Positions 25,371 to 34,227 of a DNA stretch of 64,000 nt are shown here, in pieces. Each line of letters starts with the position of its first letter. Position 1 is the stretch's first letter. The stretch covers positions 310,001 through 374,000 of the forward strand of contig JARVGI010000001.1 in assembly GCA_029762625.1 (NCBI GenBank), written 5' to 3'. The stretch comes from Methanomicrobiaceae archaeon (GTDB taxonomy: Archaea > Halobacteriota > Methanomicrobia > Methanomicrobiales > Methanomicrobiaceae). Below the pieces are notes generated by a model that saw only the letters and a program-made list of their open reading frames with translations, did no database searches and had not been told where the DNA came from. The position numbers and the translations under genes were made by a program.

Positions 25371-26124
25371 GGTGGTGATCTGCGGTGCGATGGGCCGCAT
25401 GGGCATGACCATCGGCCGCCTTATCGATGAATCGGATGACCTCGAGCTGGCAGGCGGCGTCGATGTCGGCCAGGGTGAGTTCTACGGCGTCGAAATCGCC
25501 GCAGCCTCAGAGATCGATTCCTTTCTCGAGCAGGTCGCTCCCGATGTCCTCATCGACTTCACCATTGCGCACGCGGCAGTGGAGAACATCAAAGCCGCGG
25601 CCCGGCACAGGACCGCACTTGTCGTGGGGACGACCGGGTTTAGCCCTGAGCAGCGTGCAGAAATCGAGGCTGCGATCGAGGGAGCGGTTCCTGCGGTCAT
25701 TTCAAGCAATTTCTCCGTGGGAATGAATATCTTCTGGCGGCTCGTCCGCGATGCAGCACGACTCCTCGGTGATTACGACATCGAGGTGATCGAAGCCCAT
25801 CACCGCTATAAAAAAGACGCCCCGAGCGGCACGGCAAAGACCATTCTCCAGATTATCGAGGAGGAAGCGGGAGAGCGGCAGAAAATGTACGGCAGGGAAG
25901 GGGTGACGGAGCGCAGCAATGAGATCGGTGTCCATGTGGTCCGGGGAGGCGATATCGTCGGCGACCATACCGTTCTTTTTGCGGCAAACAACGAGACCAT
26001 ACAACTCTCCCACCAGGCATTCGACCGTGCGGTGTTCGCCCACGGGGTGCTGCGGGCGGCGCGGTGGGTGCCGGAGAAACAACCCGGCATTTATTCGATG
26101 GACGATGTGCTCGGCCTCTCCTGA
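25363..26124 (+). CDS. dapB: 4-hydroxy-tetrahydrodipicolinate reductase DapB
   Basis: A 253-residue NAD(P)H reductase following DapA in lysine synthesis. The nucleotide-binding loop is CGAMGRMGMTIGRL. The DapB catalytic region EAHHRYKKDAPSGTAK and the C-terminal HGVLRAARWV are present. It overlaps dapA by 8 nt; a ferredoxin gene lies 74 nt downstream, after a TATA-like TTAAATCG. Confidence 0.96.
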   Translation: MTRVVICGAMGRMGMTIGRLIDESDDLELAGGVDVGQGEFYGVEIAAASEIDSFLEQVAPDVLIDFTIAHAAVENIKAAARHRTALVVGTTGFSPEQRAEIEAAIEGAVPAVISSNFSVGMNIFWRLVRDAARLLGDYDIEVIEAHHRYKKDAPSGTAKTILQIIEEEAGERQKMYGREGVTERSNEIGVHVVRGGDIVGDHTVLFAANNETIQLSHQAFDRAVFAHGVLRAARWVPEKQPGIYSMDDVLGLS

Positions 26125-26198
26125 AAAGCACGGCGCGGAATTGGTTAAATCGAAACCTATTTTACCTCTTTTTCCGAGAATAGATAGGAGAAAAACGA

Positions 26199-26372
26199 AT
26201 GGTAGCAGTAGTTGACAAGGAAAAATGTACCGGCTGTGAGACCTGTGTCGATGTGTGCCCCTCGGCGGCGATTACCATGCAGGACGGCATCGCAGTCGTC
26301 GACCACGAACTCTGTGTGGACTGTGAGACCTGCGTGGAAGAGTGCCCCTCAGAAGCCATTCACATGGAATAG
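26199..26372 (+). CDS. 2[4Fe-4S] ferredoxin (57 aa)
   Basis: A 57-residue ferredoxin with two complete CxxCxxCxxxCP motifs (CTGCETCVDVCP and CVDCETCVEECP), able to hold two [4Fe-4S] clusters for low-potential electron transfer. It begins MVAVVDKEKC. An AGGAG lies upstream of the ATG at 26199. It is inserted between dapB and asd, two lysine-pathway enzymes that use NAD(P)H rather than ferredoxin, so its partner is not obvious from context. Confidence 0.93.
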   Translation: MVAVVDKEKCTGCETCVDVCPSAAITMQDGIAVVDHELCVDCETCVEECPSEAIHME

Positions 26373-26416
26373 AGAACAAATCTTTTTTAACTCCCACGCG
26401 GTAATAACTTCAATCC

Positions 26417-27436
26417 ATGATCAATGCAGGAGTGCTAGGTGCCACTGGTGCGGTGGGACAGCGCTTCATCCAGTTGCTTGCAGAACATCCCTGGTTTGAC
26501 CTTCAAGTAATCACCGCATCAGAACGCAGTGCAGGAAAACGCTACCGGGACATCGTGAACTGGCGGCTTGATGTGCCGTTCCCCGAGCATGTCGGAGATC
26601 TCGTCGTGCAGCCGACCACGGTGGACGCGGTCAGGCATCTCGATCTCGTCTTTTCCGCCCTTCCCGCGGATATCGCAACCCACATCGAGGACGATATTGC
26701 CCGGGCGGGTGTGGCGGTGTTTTCCAACGCCGCATCACATCGTATGGACAATGACGTGCCGCTTGTCATCCCCGAGGTGAACCCCGACCACCTCGGGTTG
26801 ATCGACGTCCAGCGGGACCGGGGAAGAGACGGGTTTATCGTAACCAATCCAAACTGCTCGACAATTGTGCTCGCACTCGCCCTCACACCCCTGCGATCCT
26901 GTGATTATTCCAAGGTGCAGGTTGCAACCATGCAGGCGATTTCCGGGGCCGGGTTCGAGGGGATCCCCGCAATGGTGATCTACGAGAACGTGGTCCCCTT
27001 TATCGGCTCCGAAGAGAAGAAGATGGAGACGGAAACCCTGAAAATCATGGGTTCGCTTTCAGGCGATGCGATCGAACCCGCACCGTTTTCGGTGAGTGCC
27101 AGCTGCCACCGTGTCCCGGTGATCGACGGGCACACCATGGCGGTGTGGATCGATGCAAAAGAATCCGTTGACGAGATTAAAGACGCATTCCGGTCATTCG
27201 CCCCCCCATTCAGCGGACTCCCCCTGCAGCCTGCAAAATCAATCGAGCTTTTCGAACAACCCGATCGCCCGCAGCCACGGCTCGATCGGAACCGCGGGAG
27301 GGGCATGACCGTCTCGATCGGGAGGGTTCGTGAAGGAGTGCGTTTCATTGCTCTTGGACACAACACCATCCGCGGGGCGGCCGGTGCCTCGGTCCTCAAT
27401 GCGGAGCTGATGGCGTCGAAAAAGAAGTATCTCTGA
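26417..27436 (+). CDS. asd: aspartate-semialdehyde dehydrogenase
   Basis: A 339-residue enzyme reducing aspartyl phosphate to aspartate semialdehyde, the substrate of DapA, and feeding threonine/methionine synthesis. The NADP loop is VLGATGAVGQRF, the catalytic Cys is in TNPNCSTIVLAL, and the catalytic His is likely in SCHRVPVIDGH. The sequence resembles the archaeal/fungal type. It lies 44 nt after the ferredoxin gene and 13 nt before alba. Confidence 0.95.
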   Translation: MINAGVLGATGAVGQRFIQLLAEHPWFDLQVITASERSAGKRYRDIVNWRLDVPFPEHVGDLVVQPTTVDAVRHLDLVFSALPADIATHIEDDIARAGVAVFSNAASHRMDNDVPLVIPEVNPDHLGLIDVQRDRGRDGFIVTNPNCSTIVLALALTPLRSCDYSKVQVATMQAISGAGFEGIPAMVIYENVVPFIGSEEKKMETETLKIMGSLSGDAIEPAPFSVSASCHRVPVIDGHTMAVWIDAKESVDEIKDAFRSFAPPFSGLPLQPAKSIELFEQPDRPQPRLDRNRGRGMTVSIGRVREGVRFIALGHNTIRGAAGASVLNAELMASKKKYL

Positions 27437-27449
27437 TAGAGGGTGAGTC

Positions 27450-27725
27450 ATGTTAAAGGATAATACAGTGTTCGTCGGAAACAAACCGGTCATGAACTAC
27501 GTGCTGGCAGTAGTAACCCAGTTCAACAACGGGGCGGGAGAAGTTGCCATAAAAGCAAGAGGAAAAGCGATTTCGCGTGCGGTTGACACCGCGGAAATCG
27601 CACTCAACCGATTCCTCGAAAACGTTGACAAAAAGCAGATCATCACCTCGACGGAGATGATTGACACGGACAGCGGGAAGACGAATGTCTCAAGCATTGA
27701 AATCCTTCTGACACAGAAACAGTAA
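27450..27725 (+). CDS. albA: Alba DNA/RNA-binding chromatin protein
   Basis: A 91-residue Alba-family protein that coats DNA and also binds RNA. Hallmarks: [19 protein letters not shown] with the lysine in GNKPVMNYV that is acetylated in some homologues, then [20 protein letters not shown] and the loop [12 protein letters not shown]. The start is preceded by GAGGGTGA. It is the last gene of the lysine-pathway string, an unusual link that may reflect only co-transcription. A hairpin (GGCGACGG...CCGTCGCC, 27771-27791) follows in the gap. Confidence 0.95.
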   Translation: MLKDNTVFVGNKPVMNYVLAVVTQFNNGAGEVAIKARGKAISRAVDTAEIALNRFLENVDKKQIITSTEMIDTDSGKTNVSSIEILLTQKQ

Positions 27726-27770
27726 GTGCAATCATCAATTTTCATCTGACCTGTCGGATCGGCGGCGAAC

Positions 27771-27791
27771 GGCGACGGGCATGCCGTCGCC
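27771..27791 (+). terminator. perfect 8-bp stem hairpin 3' of alba
   Basis: GGCGACGG (27771-27778) and CCGTCGCC (27784-27791) form a perfect stem with a 5-nt loop, 46 nt after the alba stop. No T-run follows, so the terminator reading is weak. The rest of the 266-nt gap shows only a TATA-like GGATATATC about 30 nt before the next gene. Confidence 0.35.
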
Positions 27792-27991
27792 CGCATCCTG
27801 CCTTCCCGTCTCAGTCACCATGGCGGCGCGTCAACTCCCCCATTGCCCGCCGTGCGCCGGAGTGCATGGATACGGCCCTTCTCATATCGACACAGTACCC
27901 CTCATTCCCTGATCCACCGGATATATTGCGCCGGATAATGGCATGGCACCGACCAGAAAGGATATATCAAATCCACCATAAGATCTAGGCC

Positions 27992-28438
27992 ATGCAAAAA
28001 TGGTCACTCGTCGTGCTCATCCTCCTTCTGAGCGGAGCCGTTACACCGGCGATGGCCGCGGATACCGGCCGATACGGCTACATTACCGTAGAACAGGTCG
28101 ATATCTATCTCGTCAACGACAAAGCAACCGTCGATATTTCTTATAAAATCGATGACGGGATCCAGTTCATCGTCCTCCTCCTCGGGAAGTCGGATCTCAG
28201 GACCAAACTTGAGTATATCGTCGATTACAATGGAGCCGAATTCAAAAAGATCGAGCTGGACCATGCAGTGCTGGAGATAGAAAACGCATCGATCGATTAT
28301 AATGACGGCTCGTACTGGTTCCCCGAGCATGAATTCGGGATTACCCTTCCGCGGCTCGTCATCACCACACCCCAGGTGAAAAAGGAGTTTACCAACACCA
28401 GCGTGCTTCCCACGGGTGTTGGACATTTCAAGACCTGA
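27992..28438 (+). CDS. secreted protein of unknown function
   Basis: A 148-residue protein with a Sec-type signal peptide (MQKWSLVVLILLLSGAVTPAMA, cleavage likely after AMA at about 22). The mature part is acidic, beta-rich and aromatic (YITVEQVDIYLVNDKATVDISY; DHAVLEIENASIDYNDGSYWF) with no cysteine or metal motif. No family is recognised. A TATA-like box about 25-30 nt before the ATG and no Shine-Dalgarno suggest a leaderless transcript. It converges with the DUF373 gene. Confidence 0.65.
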   Translation: MQKWSLVVLILLLSGAVTPAMAADTGRYGYITVEQVDIYLVNDKATVDISYKIDDGIQFIVLLLGKSDLRTKLEYIVDYNGAEFKKIELDHAVLEIENASIDYNDGSYWFPEHEFGITLPRLVITTPQVKKEFTNTSVLPTGVGHFKT

Positions 28439-28458
28439 GGGACTTTTGCCCTGTTTTT

Positions 28459-29586
28459 TCATGCTTCATTCTGCAGCGTGGCCATGGAATAGGTGCCCAG
28501 CCACTGGTTGATGACCCGCTGGATGTAGATTCCCAGAAACGCACAGCCGAGTCCGCCGAGCGTGGAAAAAATGATTGAGCGTATCCCGTCATCCTCGGCA
28601 AACGGGAATCCGGCGATGCCGCTGATGGAGAGGGTGTAGACGCTCGCTCCATACGCGATGATCCCGATGGCGAGGAGGAAAAAGGGAAGCACGATGACTT
28701 TTGCCAGGTTTTCAGGCTCGTTGAGAAAGGTGTCGATGATCTTCCCGCCCGATGCGACGAGACTCGCTACGATGAACCAGGAAACCGAACCGTACAGAAA
28801 CGAAATGGCGTAGAAGAAAAGCCCTGCCTCTGCTGCGTACCATTCCATGAGGCTGGTCAGCCCCATCACCACCCCCACGACGATCAGCAGCAGCGAGGTG
28901 ATGTAGGCAACAAATGTTATCCTGCCGCCCCGAAAAGAAGACCGGAGTGCATGAAACCCGTAGGTGAAGACCTCGTCAATGCCGAATCCCTTGAAGAGCA
29001 GGTATATCCCGATCACTCCCACCACGGCGATGATCGCACCCTCGGGGTACCCGAGCATGTAGGCGACGGCGTACAGGAGCATTCCAAGCCCGACGGGCAC
29101 GAACACCTGTTTTGAGATCTTGGGGTCGTCAAAGAGTTTCTTGAGGATGTAGTAGGTCCCCTCGAGGTTGGGCATCTGGTTGACAATGACACGCTGCACA
29201 CCGTCCACGCGTATTCTCGACTGGATGATGGGGAGGATGAATTCATCCTCGGCGCCGTCGGTGACGAGAATGCACCGGTCGGCGCCGGTCTGCGCGACCA
29301 GATCCCCGAGATCGCCGGCGATTTTCCGGTCCCCGTCCAGCATCTGATGATGATCACCGCTGATAATCGCCACGACAACATCCTCGCCCTTCGCAGAGAG
29401 ATTGTCGAATAATTTCAGTGCCTGGAAAATCGCATTGATGTCCGAATCCTCCGGATCCATCAACCCCAGGACATTCGCTGCATTGAGACAGCTCTCGCGC
29501 CCGATGACGGGGCTGGCAATACCGCCCTTGAACCCAATATCGTCGTCACGGTCAACGCATAAGATCAACGTCGGGCTATTCGGCAT
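28459..29586 (-). CDS. DUF373 family membrane protein
   Basis: A 375-residue DUF373 protein. The N-terminal cytoplasmic part (about 1-140) starts PTLILCVDRDDDIGFKGGIASPVIGRE and contains DPEDSDINAIF. About six membrane helices follow between residues 145 and 350 (for example VGLGMLLYAVAYMLG). DUF373 is common in euryarchaea and its function is not established; the acidic N-terminal repeats may bind metal or nucleotide. The start ATG at 29586 lies 3 nt after an in-frame TTG. A coiled-coil gene precedes it by 58 nt on the same strand. Confidence 0.88.
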   Translation of the reverse strand: MPNSPTLILCVDRDDDIGFKGGIASPVIGRESCLNAANVLGLMDPEDSDINAIFQALKLFDNLSAKGEDVVVAIISGDHHQMLDGDRKIAGDLGDLVAQTGADRCILVTDGAEDEFILPIIQSRIRVDGVQRVIVNQMPNLEGTYYILKKLFDDPKISKQVFVPVGLGMLLYAVAYMLGYPEGAIIAVVGVIGIYLLFKGFGIDEVFTYGFHALRSSFRGGRITFVAYITSLLLIVVGVVMGLTSLMEWYAAEAGLFFYAISFLYGSVSWFIVASLVASGGKIIDTFLNEPENLAKVIVLPFFLLAIGIIAYGASVYTLSISGIAGFPFAEDDGIRSIIFSTLGGLGCAFLGIYIQRVINQWLGTYSMATLQNEA

Positions 29587-29644
29587 CAATTAAAAAATGA
29601 ACTCAAATCTATTAAATCGTTGCTGACCGTGATGTGTAAAAGAA

Positions 29645-30505
29645 TTATATGAGTTTTGCCCGCTGGAGCAGGAGGATGTCGTCGGTCGTGAGCTTCTCGC
29701 CGCTCCGGAAGAGCTGGAATACCCGTTCGGCCTCTTTGCGAACTTCTTTCTGTTCCCGGGTGATCCGGGTCTTCTTGGTTTTCTTGCGCAGCCCGCCGAT
29801 AACCTTGTCGTAGTCCCGAAGCTCCTTCTGGCAGGTGATGAACTGGTTGTGTTCCGCATCGGCAGCTTCCTGCGCTTCCACGAACTTCTTGTGCATCTCG
29901 TCGGCCTCTTCGCGCGATTTGTCGGCATTGCGGTAGCACTCGACCATCAGGTCGTGGTGCTGCTGGGCGAGATCCGCCACCTCAGTAACCTTTGCGTGGA
30001 TATCGGATGCCTGTTTGCGCAGGTCCCGGGCGTCCTGGAGCTTGGTGCGCATCTCCTTGTTCTGTTCGAGCTCGGCTTCCTGCTCCCGCACAGATGATTT
30101 CATCTGCTTGATCTTTTCGATCAGTTCGCGCTCTTTATCGGTGCTGATGACCTCGGTCTGCTGGCGGAACTCCATGTACTCGATCTGCTTCTGGATCTCC
30201 TTGATCCCGCGGGTCTTGATGGTCCCGTGCTCCTTTTTGAATTTGTCAATATCTTCAAAAAGCACGTTCGCCTGGTCATTCAGAACATTACGCTCGTCTT
30301 TGAGCTTCTGCACTTCATCGTTGTTTTTGTCCCGGAGTTCTTTGTGCTTCTGCGCCTCTTCCACACATTCCCGGGTCTGGTTGTTGAGAGTGTTGCGCTC
30401 CCGTGCGTACTGGCTCGCAAGGGCGTTCAACCGGTTTCTCTCTTCTTTGTGCTTCTCAGAATCAGTAAGGATCTTTTTTCGTTTATCAATCAATTCGTTC
30501 AACAT
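29645..30505 (-). CDS. long coiled-coil protein (COG1340-like)
   Basis: A protein of about 286 residues that is almost entirely charged heptads, for example KHKEERNRLNALASQYARERNTLN and EQEAELEQNKEMRTKLQD, with a short globular C-terminus (FRSGEKLTTDDILLLQRAKLI). It resembles the archaeal coiled-coil family COG1340, of unknown function. I chose the ATG at 30505 (MLNELIDKRKKIL), 9 nt after AAGGA; a GTG at 30538 would add 11 residues. It lies between DUF373 and ftsZ on the same strand, so a cytoskeletal or division-linked role is a hypothesis only. Confidence 0.8.
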   Translation of the reverse strand: MLNELIDKRKKILTDSEKHKEERNRLNALASQYARERNTLNNQTRECVEEAQKHKELRDKNNDEVQKLKDERNVLNDQANVLFEDIDKFKKEHGTIKTRGIKEIQKQIEYMEFRQQTEVISTDKERELIEKIKQMKSSVREQEAELEQNKEMRTKLQDARDLRKQASDIHAKVTEVADLAQQHHDLMVECYRNADKSREEADEMHKKFVEAQEAADAEHNQFITCQKELRDYDKVIGGLRKKTKKTRITREQKEVRKEAERVFQLFRSGEKLTTDDILLLQRAKLI

Positions 30506-31016
30506 GCTCAACCAATCCTTGAACTCGATACCGCCCACCTGTCCTTCGGGAATACGGGAATGCGGCGGATGCAGAGCGCTCTGTCATCGGAGACAGAGAT
30601 GAGTGGAAAATGCCGGAGAAAGAGAGTGCGTGTTCTTCAGGCTGTTCAATGTTCAACCGCCGCTACCTTTCATGATCCGGGCAATCCTCGATTTCTGGCC
30701 CGATTGCTGTATCTCCCGGTGATCCCGAAGGGATGTACAGTAATTTCTATTATTCAAATGTTATCCGGCCTATTAAGTATTTCGTCTTCCGGACACTGTT
30801 TTCTGCGGACCCCGCAGCGCGGGCACCCCCCAGCGCACCCGTCAGAGCTCGGAGAAGATAGCCAGAAAAAAGGAGGCGGTGCGGTATTGGTGAGATGGCC
30901 ACGAAGAGGCAGTGTGGAATTGATATGGGAGGTGGGGGGCCCATCTCATGTGCCGGAATTCCCGTTCACCGCGTATTTGCTGAAACTTCAACCTCTTGTT
31001 GTGTCGTAGTACACAG
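30506..31016. other. about 510-nt intergenic region between ftsZ and the coiled-coil gene
   Basis: No gene is convincing here. A GC-rich perfect hairpin CTGCGG-ACC-CCGCAG (30803-30817) is followed by a C-rich stretch. A TATA-like TACTTAATAG on the minus strand (about 30770-30779) could be the coiled-coil gene's promoter or belong to a small RNA. I looked for RNase P and SRP RNA signatures and did not find them. Confidence 0.35.
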
Positions 31017-32153
31017 TTACATCTGGTCGATCAGTCCGCCGCTGGTGGCATCCATGGCCGACCTTCTTCCTGCGGACTGGAAAGCGCCGAAATTACTGCG
31101 GGGAGCGGGCTCGGCTATCCTGCTGCGGTGGCTGAGGATCTGTGCGCTCTTGACGCCGGTCATGATCGCCATCACGCGGACCCGGCCTTCGTACTCGCTG
31201 TTGATGCGCGCACCCCAGATGACGTCCGCATGCGGATCGAGCTCGTAGGTCAGCGAGCTGGCGATTTCCTCCGCATCCTGCAGCGCAAGGTCGCTGCCGC
31301 CGGTGATATGGATGAGCGCACCGGTCGCGCCGCGGTAGTCGATGTCCAGAAGCGGGTGGTTGAGGCACTCGTGGACGACGCTCTCTGCCTTGTTCTGCTG
31401 CTTGCTCTCGCCGACGAGCATGACTGCGACGCCGCCCTTGCTCATGGTGGCGCGGACATCTGCGTAATCGATGTTGATGAGCGACGGCTCGGTGATGGTC
31501 TCCGAAATGCCCTTGACGGTCTCTGCGATCAGCTGGTCCATGACGGAGAACGCCTGTCCGAGGGGGAGGTTGGGCACGAAGCTCATCAGGCGGTTGTTAT
31601 CGAGCACTATGACGGAATCCGCAGCATTCGAGAGCGCCTCAAGCCCCTCTTCCGCGCGGAGCAGGCGCGCCTTTTCGACCTGGAACGGATAGCTGACCAT
31701 CCCGACGACAATTGCGCCCTGCTCTTTCGCGATCTGCGCGACCACGGGAGCTGCCCCGGTCCCCGTGCCGCCGCCCATGCCCGCGGTCACAAAGACAAGG
31801 TCTGCGGATTCGAGCAGGTTCTCAAGCGTTGTGCGTGCCATTTCCGCCGCACGCTTTCCGACATCGGGGAACCCGCCCGCACCGAGACCCTTGGTCAGTG
31901 ATTTCCCGACGAGGACGCGCTTGTCGGCCTGGATCATCTCCAGGTGCTGCTTGTCGGTATTGACGGCGATGGTCTCGGCGCCCTTCACCTTCATGTGGTA
32001 GAGCCGGTTGATGGTGTTGTTACCCGCACCGCCGCACCCGACAATCACGATACGCGGCTGTCCTGAAAACGTTTCGTCTTCTCCGAACAGATCTTTGTTG
32101 GTCAATTTTTCCTGTTCGGAATAATCAAGAGCCTTTTTGATAATGTTCTGCAT
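31017..32153 (-). CDS. ftsZ: cell division GTPase FtsZ
   Basis: A 378-residue tubulin-like GTPase that forms the division ring. Motifs: [15 protein letters not shown], the tubulin signature [12 protein letters not shown], and the catalytic-loop [11 protein letters not shown] (T7). A variable C-terminal tail from about residue 335 ends [12 protein letters not shown]. The ATG at 32153 follows GGAGGG. A short RHH regulator ends 10 nt upstream on the same strand, and the two are almost certainly co-transcribed. Confidence 0.97.
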   Translation of the reverse strand: MQNIIKKALDYSEQEKLTNKDLFGEDETFSGQPRIVIVGCGGAGNNTINRLYHMKVKGAETIAVNTDKQHLEMIQADKRVLVGKSLTKGLGAGGFPDVGKRAAEMARTTLENLLESADLVFVTAGMGGGTGTGAAPVVAQIAKEQGAIVVGMVSYPFQVEKARLLRAEEGLEALSNAADSVIVLDNNRLMSFVPNLPLGQAFSVMDQLIAETVKGISETITEPSLINIDYADVRATMSKGGVAVMLVGESKQQNKAESVVHECLNHPLLDIDYRGATGALIHITGGSDLALQDAEEIASSLTYELDPHADVIWGARINSEYEGRVRVMAIMTGVKSAQILSHRSRIAEPAPRSNFGAFQSAGRRSAMDATSGGLIDQM

Positions 32154-32163
32154 CAAAACCCTC

Positions 32164-32340
32164 CTACACCTCAAATGAGATTTGTTCGCTGTCTCTCAGT
32201 ACACGGTGAGCGTGTTTCTCGATGAGTTCCCGGACAGCATATCGCACGGCCTCGGATACGGTCGGAAACTCTCCTGCCTCGACCAGCTTCTCAAGCATGG
32301 ACACCTGCTGGGGGGGGAGTCGGATCGTGATTCGCTTCAT
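32164..32340 (-). CDS. short ribbon-helix-helix regulator upstream of ftsZ (CdrS-like)
   Basis: A 58-residue RHH protein ([23 protein letters not shown], then [21 protein letters not shown]). The N-terminal strand ITIRLPP would insert into the DNA major groove as a dimer. Its size and position directly before ftsZ match CdrS, the short RHH regulator that controls division genes in haloarchaea; the orthology is inferred. The ATG at 32340 follows GGAG. Repeats in its leader suggest autoregulation. Confidence 0.8.
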   Translation of the reverse strand: MKRITIRLPPQQVSMLEKLVEAGEFPTVSEAVRYAVRELIEKHAHRVLRDSEQISFEV

Positions 32341-32352
32341 CCATGTTCTCCG

Positions 32353-32456
32353 TGTCTGACGATTGGCAGCTTTTTGTCTGTCGCATGTCAGACGTTTGAC
32401 ATCCTTACGACTGACCCAAATCAGACAAGCATTCATATTTCAGCATAATATATAAA
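32353..32456 (-). promoter_or_regulatory. promoter and TGTCTGAC-type operator cluster of the RHH-ftsZ operon
   Basis: A TATA-like box lies at 32448-32456 on the minus strand. Between it and the RHH start are repeated TGTC(T/A)GAC-like words: 32353, 32375, 32386 and inverted TCAGACA at 32421. One perfect inverted repeat is GTCTG-N8-CAGAC (32376-32393) and another GTCA-N6-TGAC (32387-32400). They fall downstream of the expected transcription start, a typical roadblock-repressor position. Confidence 0.55.
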
Positions 32457-32535
32457 CGTTATTAATTGTGATTAACACCTGCGCACAATCATTTTATGGC
32501 GGAATAATCTATATTTTTTAAAAAGGAGTCTCATC

Positions 32536-33534
32536 GTGAGAAAAGATATTCCGCACAAGGTGATACACGGCGATAGGATTATAAGGCTGAGGGAGATCAC
32601 CGGTAAAAAACTTCTCGATTTCGGCGCGAACCTCAACCCGTTCCCTCCCGAAATCGGATGGATTCCTGACGTTTCCATGCTGGCATCCTACCCCGACGAC
32701 AGTTACCACCGGCTCAAAGAGGCCATCGGCCACCAGATTGCGCGGGATATCGAGGAGATATGCGTCGGCAACGGATCGGTCGAGCTTATCAGATCCTTCT
32801 GCTACGCAGCCCTGTCTGCAGGCGACGGAGTGTATATCCCCCACCCCACCTTCGGGGAATACCTTGTTTCCGCCCGGCTCGCAGGTGCCGGAGAGGTCGC
32901 CGATCCTGCGGATGCGAAGGTGCGGTTTCTCTGCAATCCCAACAACCCCACCGGATCGCTCCTTTCACGGGACCGCGTCATCGACCTGCTCGGGCAGGCC
33001 GAACGTTACGACCAGATTCTCTGCGTCGACGAGGCATTCATCGATCTCGCCGACCCGCACCAGTCGGTCATTGACATCGCATCACCCCACCTCTTCGTGC
33101 TCAGGTCGCTCACCAAATCGTTCGCCGTCCCCGGCCTGCGGGTCGGATTCGGGTGCGGTGATACGGATCTCGCATCGATTATCGAAGCGATACGCCCACC
33201 GTGGACGGTCAACTGTTTCGCCGAGGATTTTGCGGTCCGCTGCCTGGCGCGGAGCGACGACCTTGCACAGTCGAGAAGGGCCATCGCCGCAGAGCGGGAA
33301 TGGCTGAAGAATGCGTTCGACGCACTGGGCATTGCCCACCGCCCCTCGGACACGAACTTCATCCTGCTGGATCTTGATGAGCCAGCAGCGGATCTGGCAG
33401 GCCGCCTCCTTGCCCACGGCGTGGTGGTCCGTGACTGCGCGTCGTTCGGGCTCCTGCACTCCATACGGGTGGCCGTGCGCACACACGAGGAAAACCGGCA
33501 GCTTGTCCGGGCACTGGAAGTATGCTTGCGCTGA
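32536..33534 (+). CDS. L-threonine-phosphate decarboxylase-like PLP enzyme (CobD-like)
   Basis: A 332-residue fold-type I PLP enzyme. The cofactor lysine is in SLTKSFAVPGLRVGFG, the Asp-pyridine contact in CVDEAFIDLAD, and FLCNPNNPTGSLL is the aminotransferase-type substrate loop. It resembles HisC/CobD. The next gene is cobY with a 13-nt overlap, favouring threonine-phosphate decarboxylase, which makes the aminopropanol linker of cobamides. A GTG start (32536) follows AAGGAG. HisC remains an alternative because the two families are hard to separate by eye. Confidence 0.75.
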   Translation: MRKDIPHKVIHGDRIIRLREITGKKLLDFGANLNPFPPEIGWIPDVSMLASYPDDSYHRLKEAIGHQIARDIEEICVGNGSVELIRSFCYAALSAGDGVYIPHPTFGEYLVSARLAGAGEVADPADAKVRFLCNPNNPTGSLLSRDRVIDLLGQAERYDQILCVDEAFIDLADPHQSVIDIASPHLFVLRSLTKSFAVPGLRVGFGCGDTDLASIIEAIRPPWTVNCFAEDFAVRCLARSDDLAQSRRAIAAEREWLKNAFDALGIAHRPSDTNFILLDLDEPAADLAGRLLAHGVVVRDCASFGLLHSIRVAVRTHEENRQLVRALEVCLR

Positions 33535-34112
33535 TAATGGCCGGAGGCGGCGGCACCCGCCTCGGCATGGGAGAGAAACCGCTCGTCACCATCTGCGGCA
33601 GGCCGATGGTGAGGTACGTCATCGAAGCATTCGAGCAGGCAGGTCACGAGGCGGTCGTGGTCGCATCGCCAAAGACGCCCTTCACCAGAAACTGGTGCAC
33701 GGCACACAGCATCCCCTTCATCGCTGCGGAGGGGAGAGGCTATGTCGAGGATCTCGTCGAGGCTGTGGAGGAACTCGGGGAATGCGCCCCCCTGTTCACC
33801 TGTGTTTCCGACCTCCCGTGCCTCACGTCCGGGATCATCGCCCGCATCGGTGAGGAGTATGCACGGTCCGGCAACGACGCCCTATCGACATGGGTTCCCC
33901 TGAGCATCTGCCGGCAGTATACCTGCCGGACGAGCTATGTCGAGGCCATCGGTGGGAGAGAGGTATGCCCTGCAGGGATCAATGTCCTGCGCGGAGAGTA
34001 CATCACCGAGGAGCAGGACGAGTACAGGCTCGTCATCACCGAACGCCGGATCGCTTTCAATGTCAACACCCGCGAAGAGCTGCAGGCCGTCCGCCAGTAC
34101 CTCTGCCGCTGA
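33522..34112 (+). CDS. cobY: adenosylcobinamide-phosphate guanylyltransferase CobY
   Basis: A 196-residue archaeal enzyme transferring GMP from GTP to adenosylcobinamide phosphate during cobamide nucleotide-loop assembly. The nucleotidyltransferase loop is MAGGGGTRLGMGEKPL, followed by GRPMVRYVIEA and FTCVSDLPCLTSG. It overlaps the upstream PLP enzyme gene by 13 nt. Methanogens need cobamide for the Mtr methyltransferase, which fits this host. Confidence 0.92.
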   Translation: MLALIMAGGGGTRLGMGEKPLVTICGRPMVRYVIEAFEQAGHEAVVVASPKTPFTRNWCTAHSIPFIAAEGRGYVEDLVEAVEELGECAPLFTCVSDLPCLTSGIIARIGEEYARSGNDALSTWVPLSICRQYTCRTSYVEAIGGREVCPAGINVLRGEYITEEQDEYRLVITERRIAFNVNTREELQAVRQYLCR

Positions 34113-34227
34113 AAGCCGGCCCCTGTACCCCGGTAAAGACCGATACCGGGGGATACTTCGTTGGTGTGCGAATGCCCGTCTACCGGTACAATAAGTCATA
34201 TTAGGGAGCATCACCGACGTATTGGGT

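Noticed and set aside
24321-25412. 363-residue open frame opposite dapA
   Set aside because: Covers the complete, well-matched dapA gene in antisense and has no domain.
30506-31016. Possible RNase P or SRP RNA in the gap after ftsZ
   Set aside because: The conserved core motifs of either RNA could not be found; only one short hairpin is evident.
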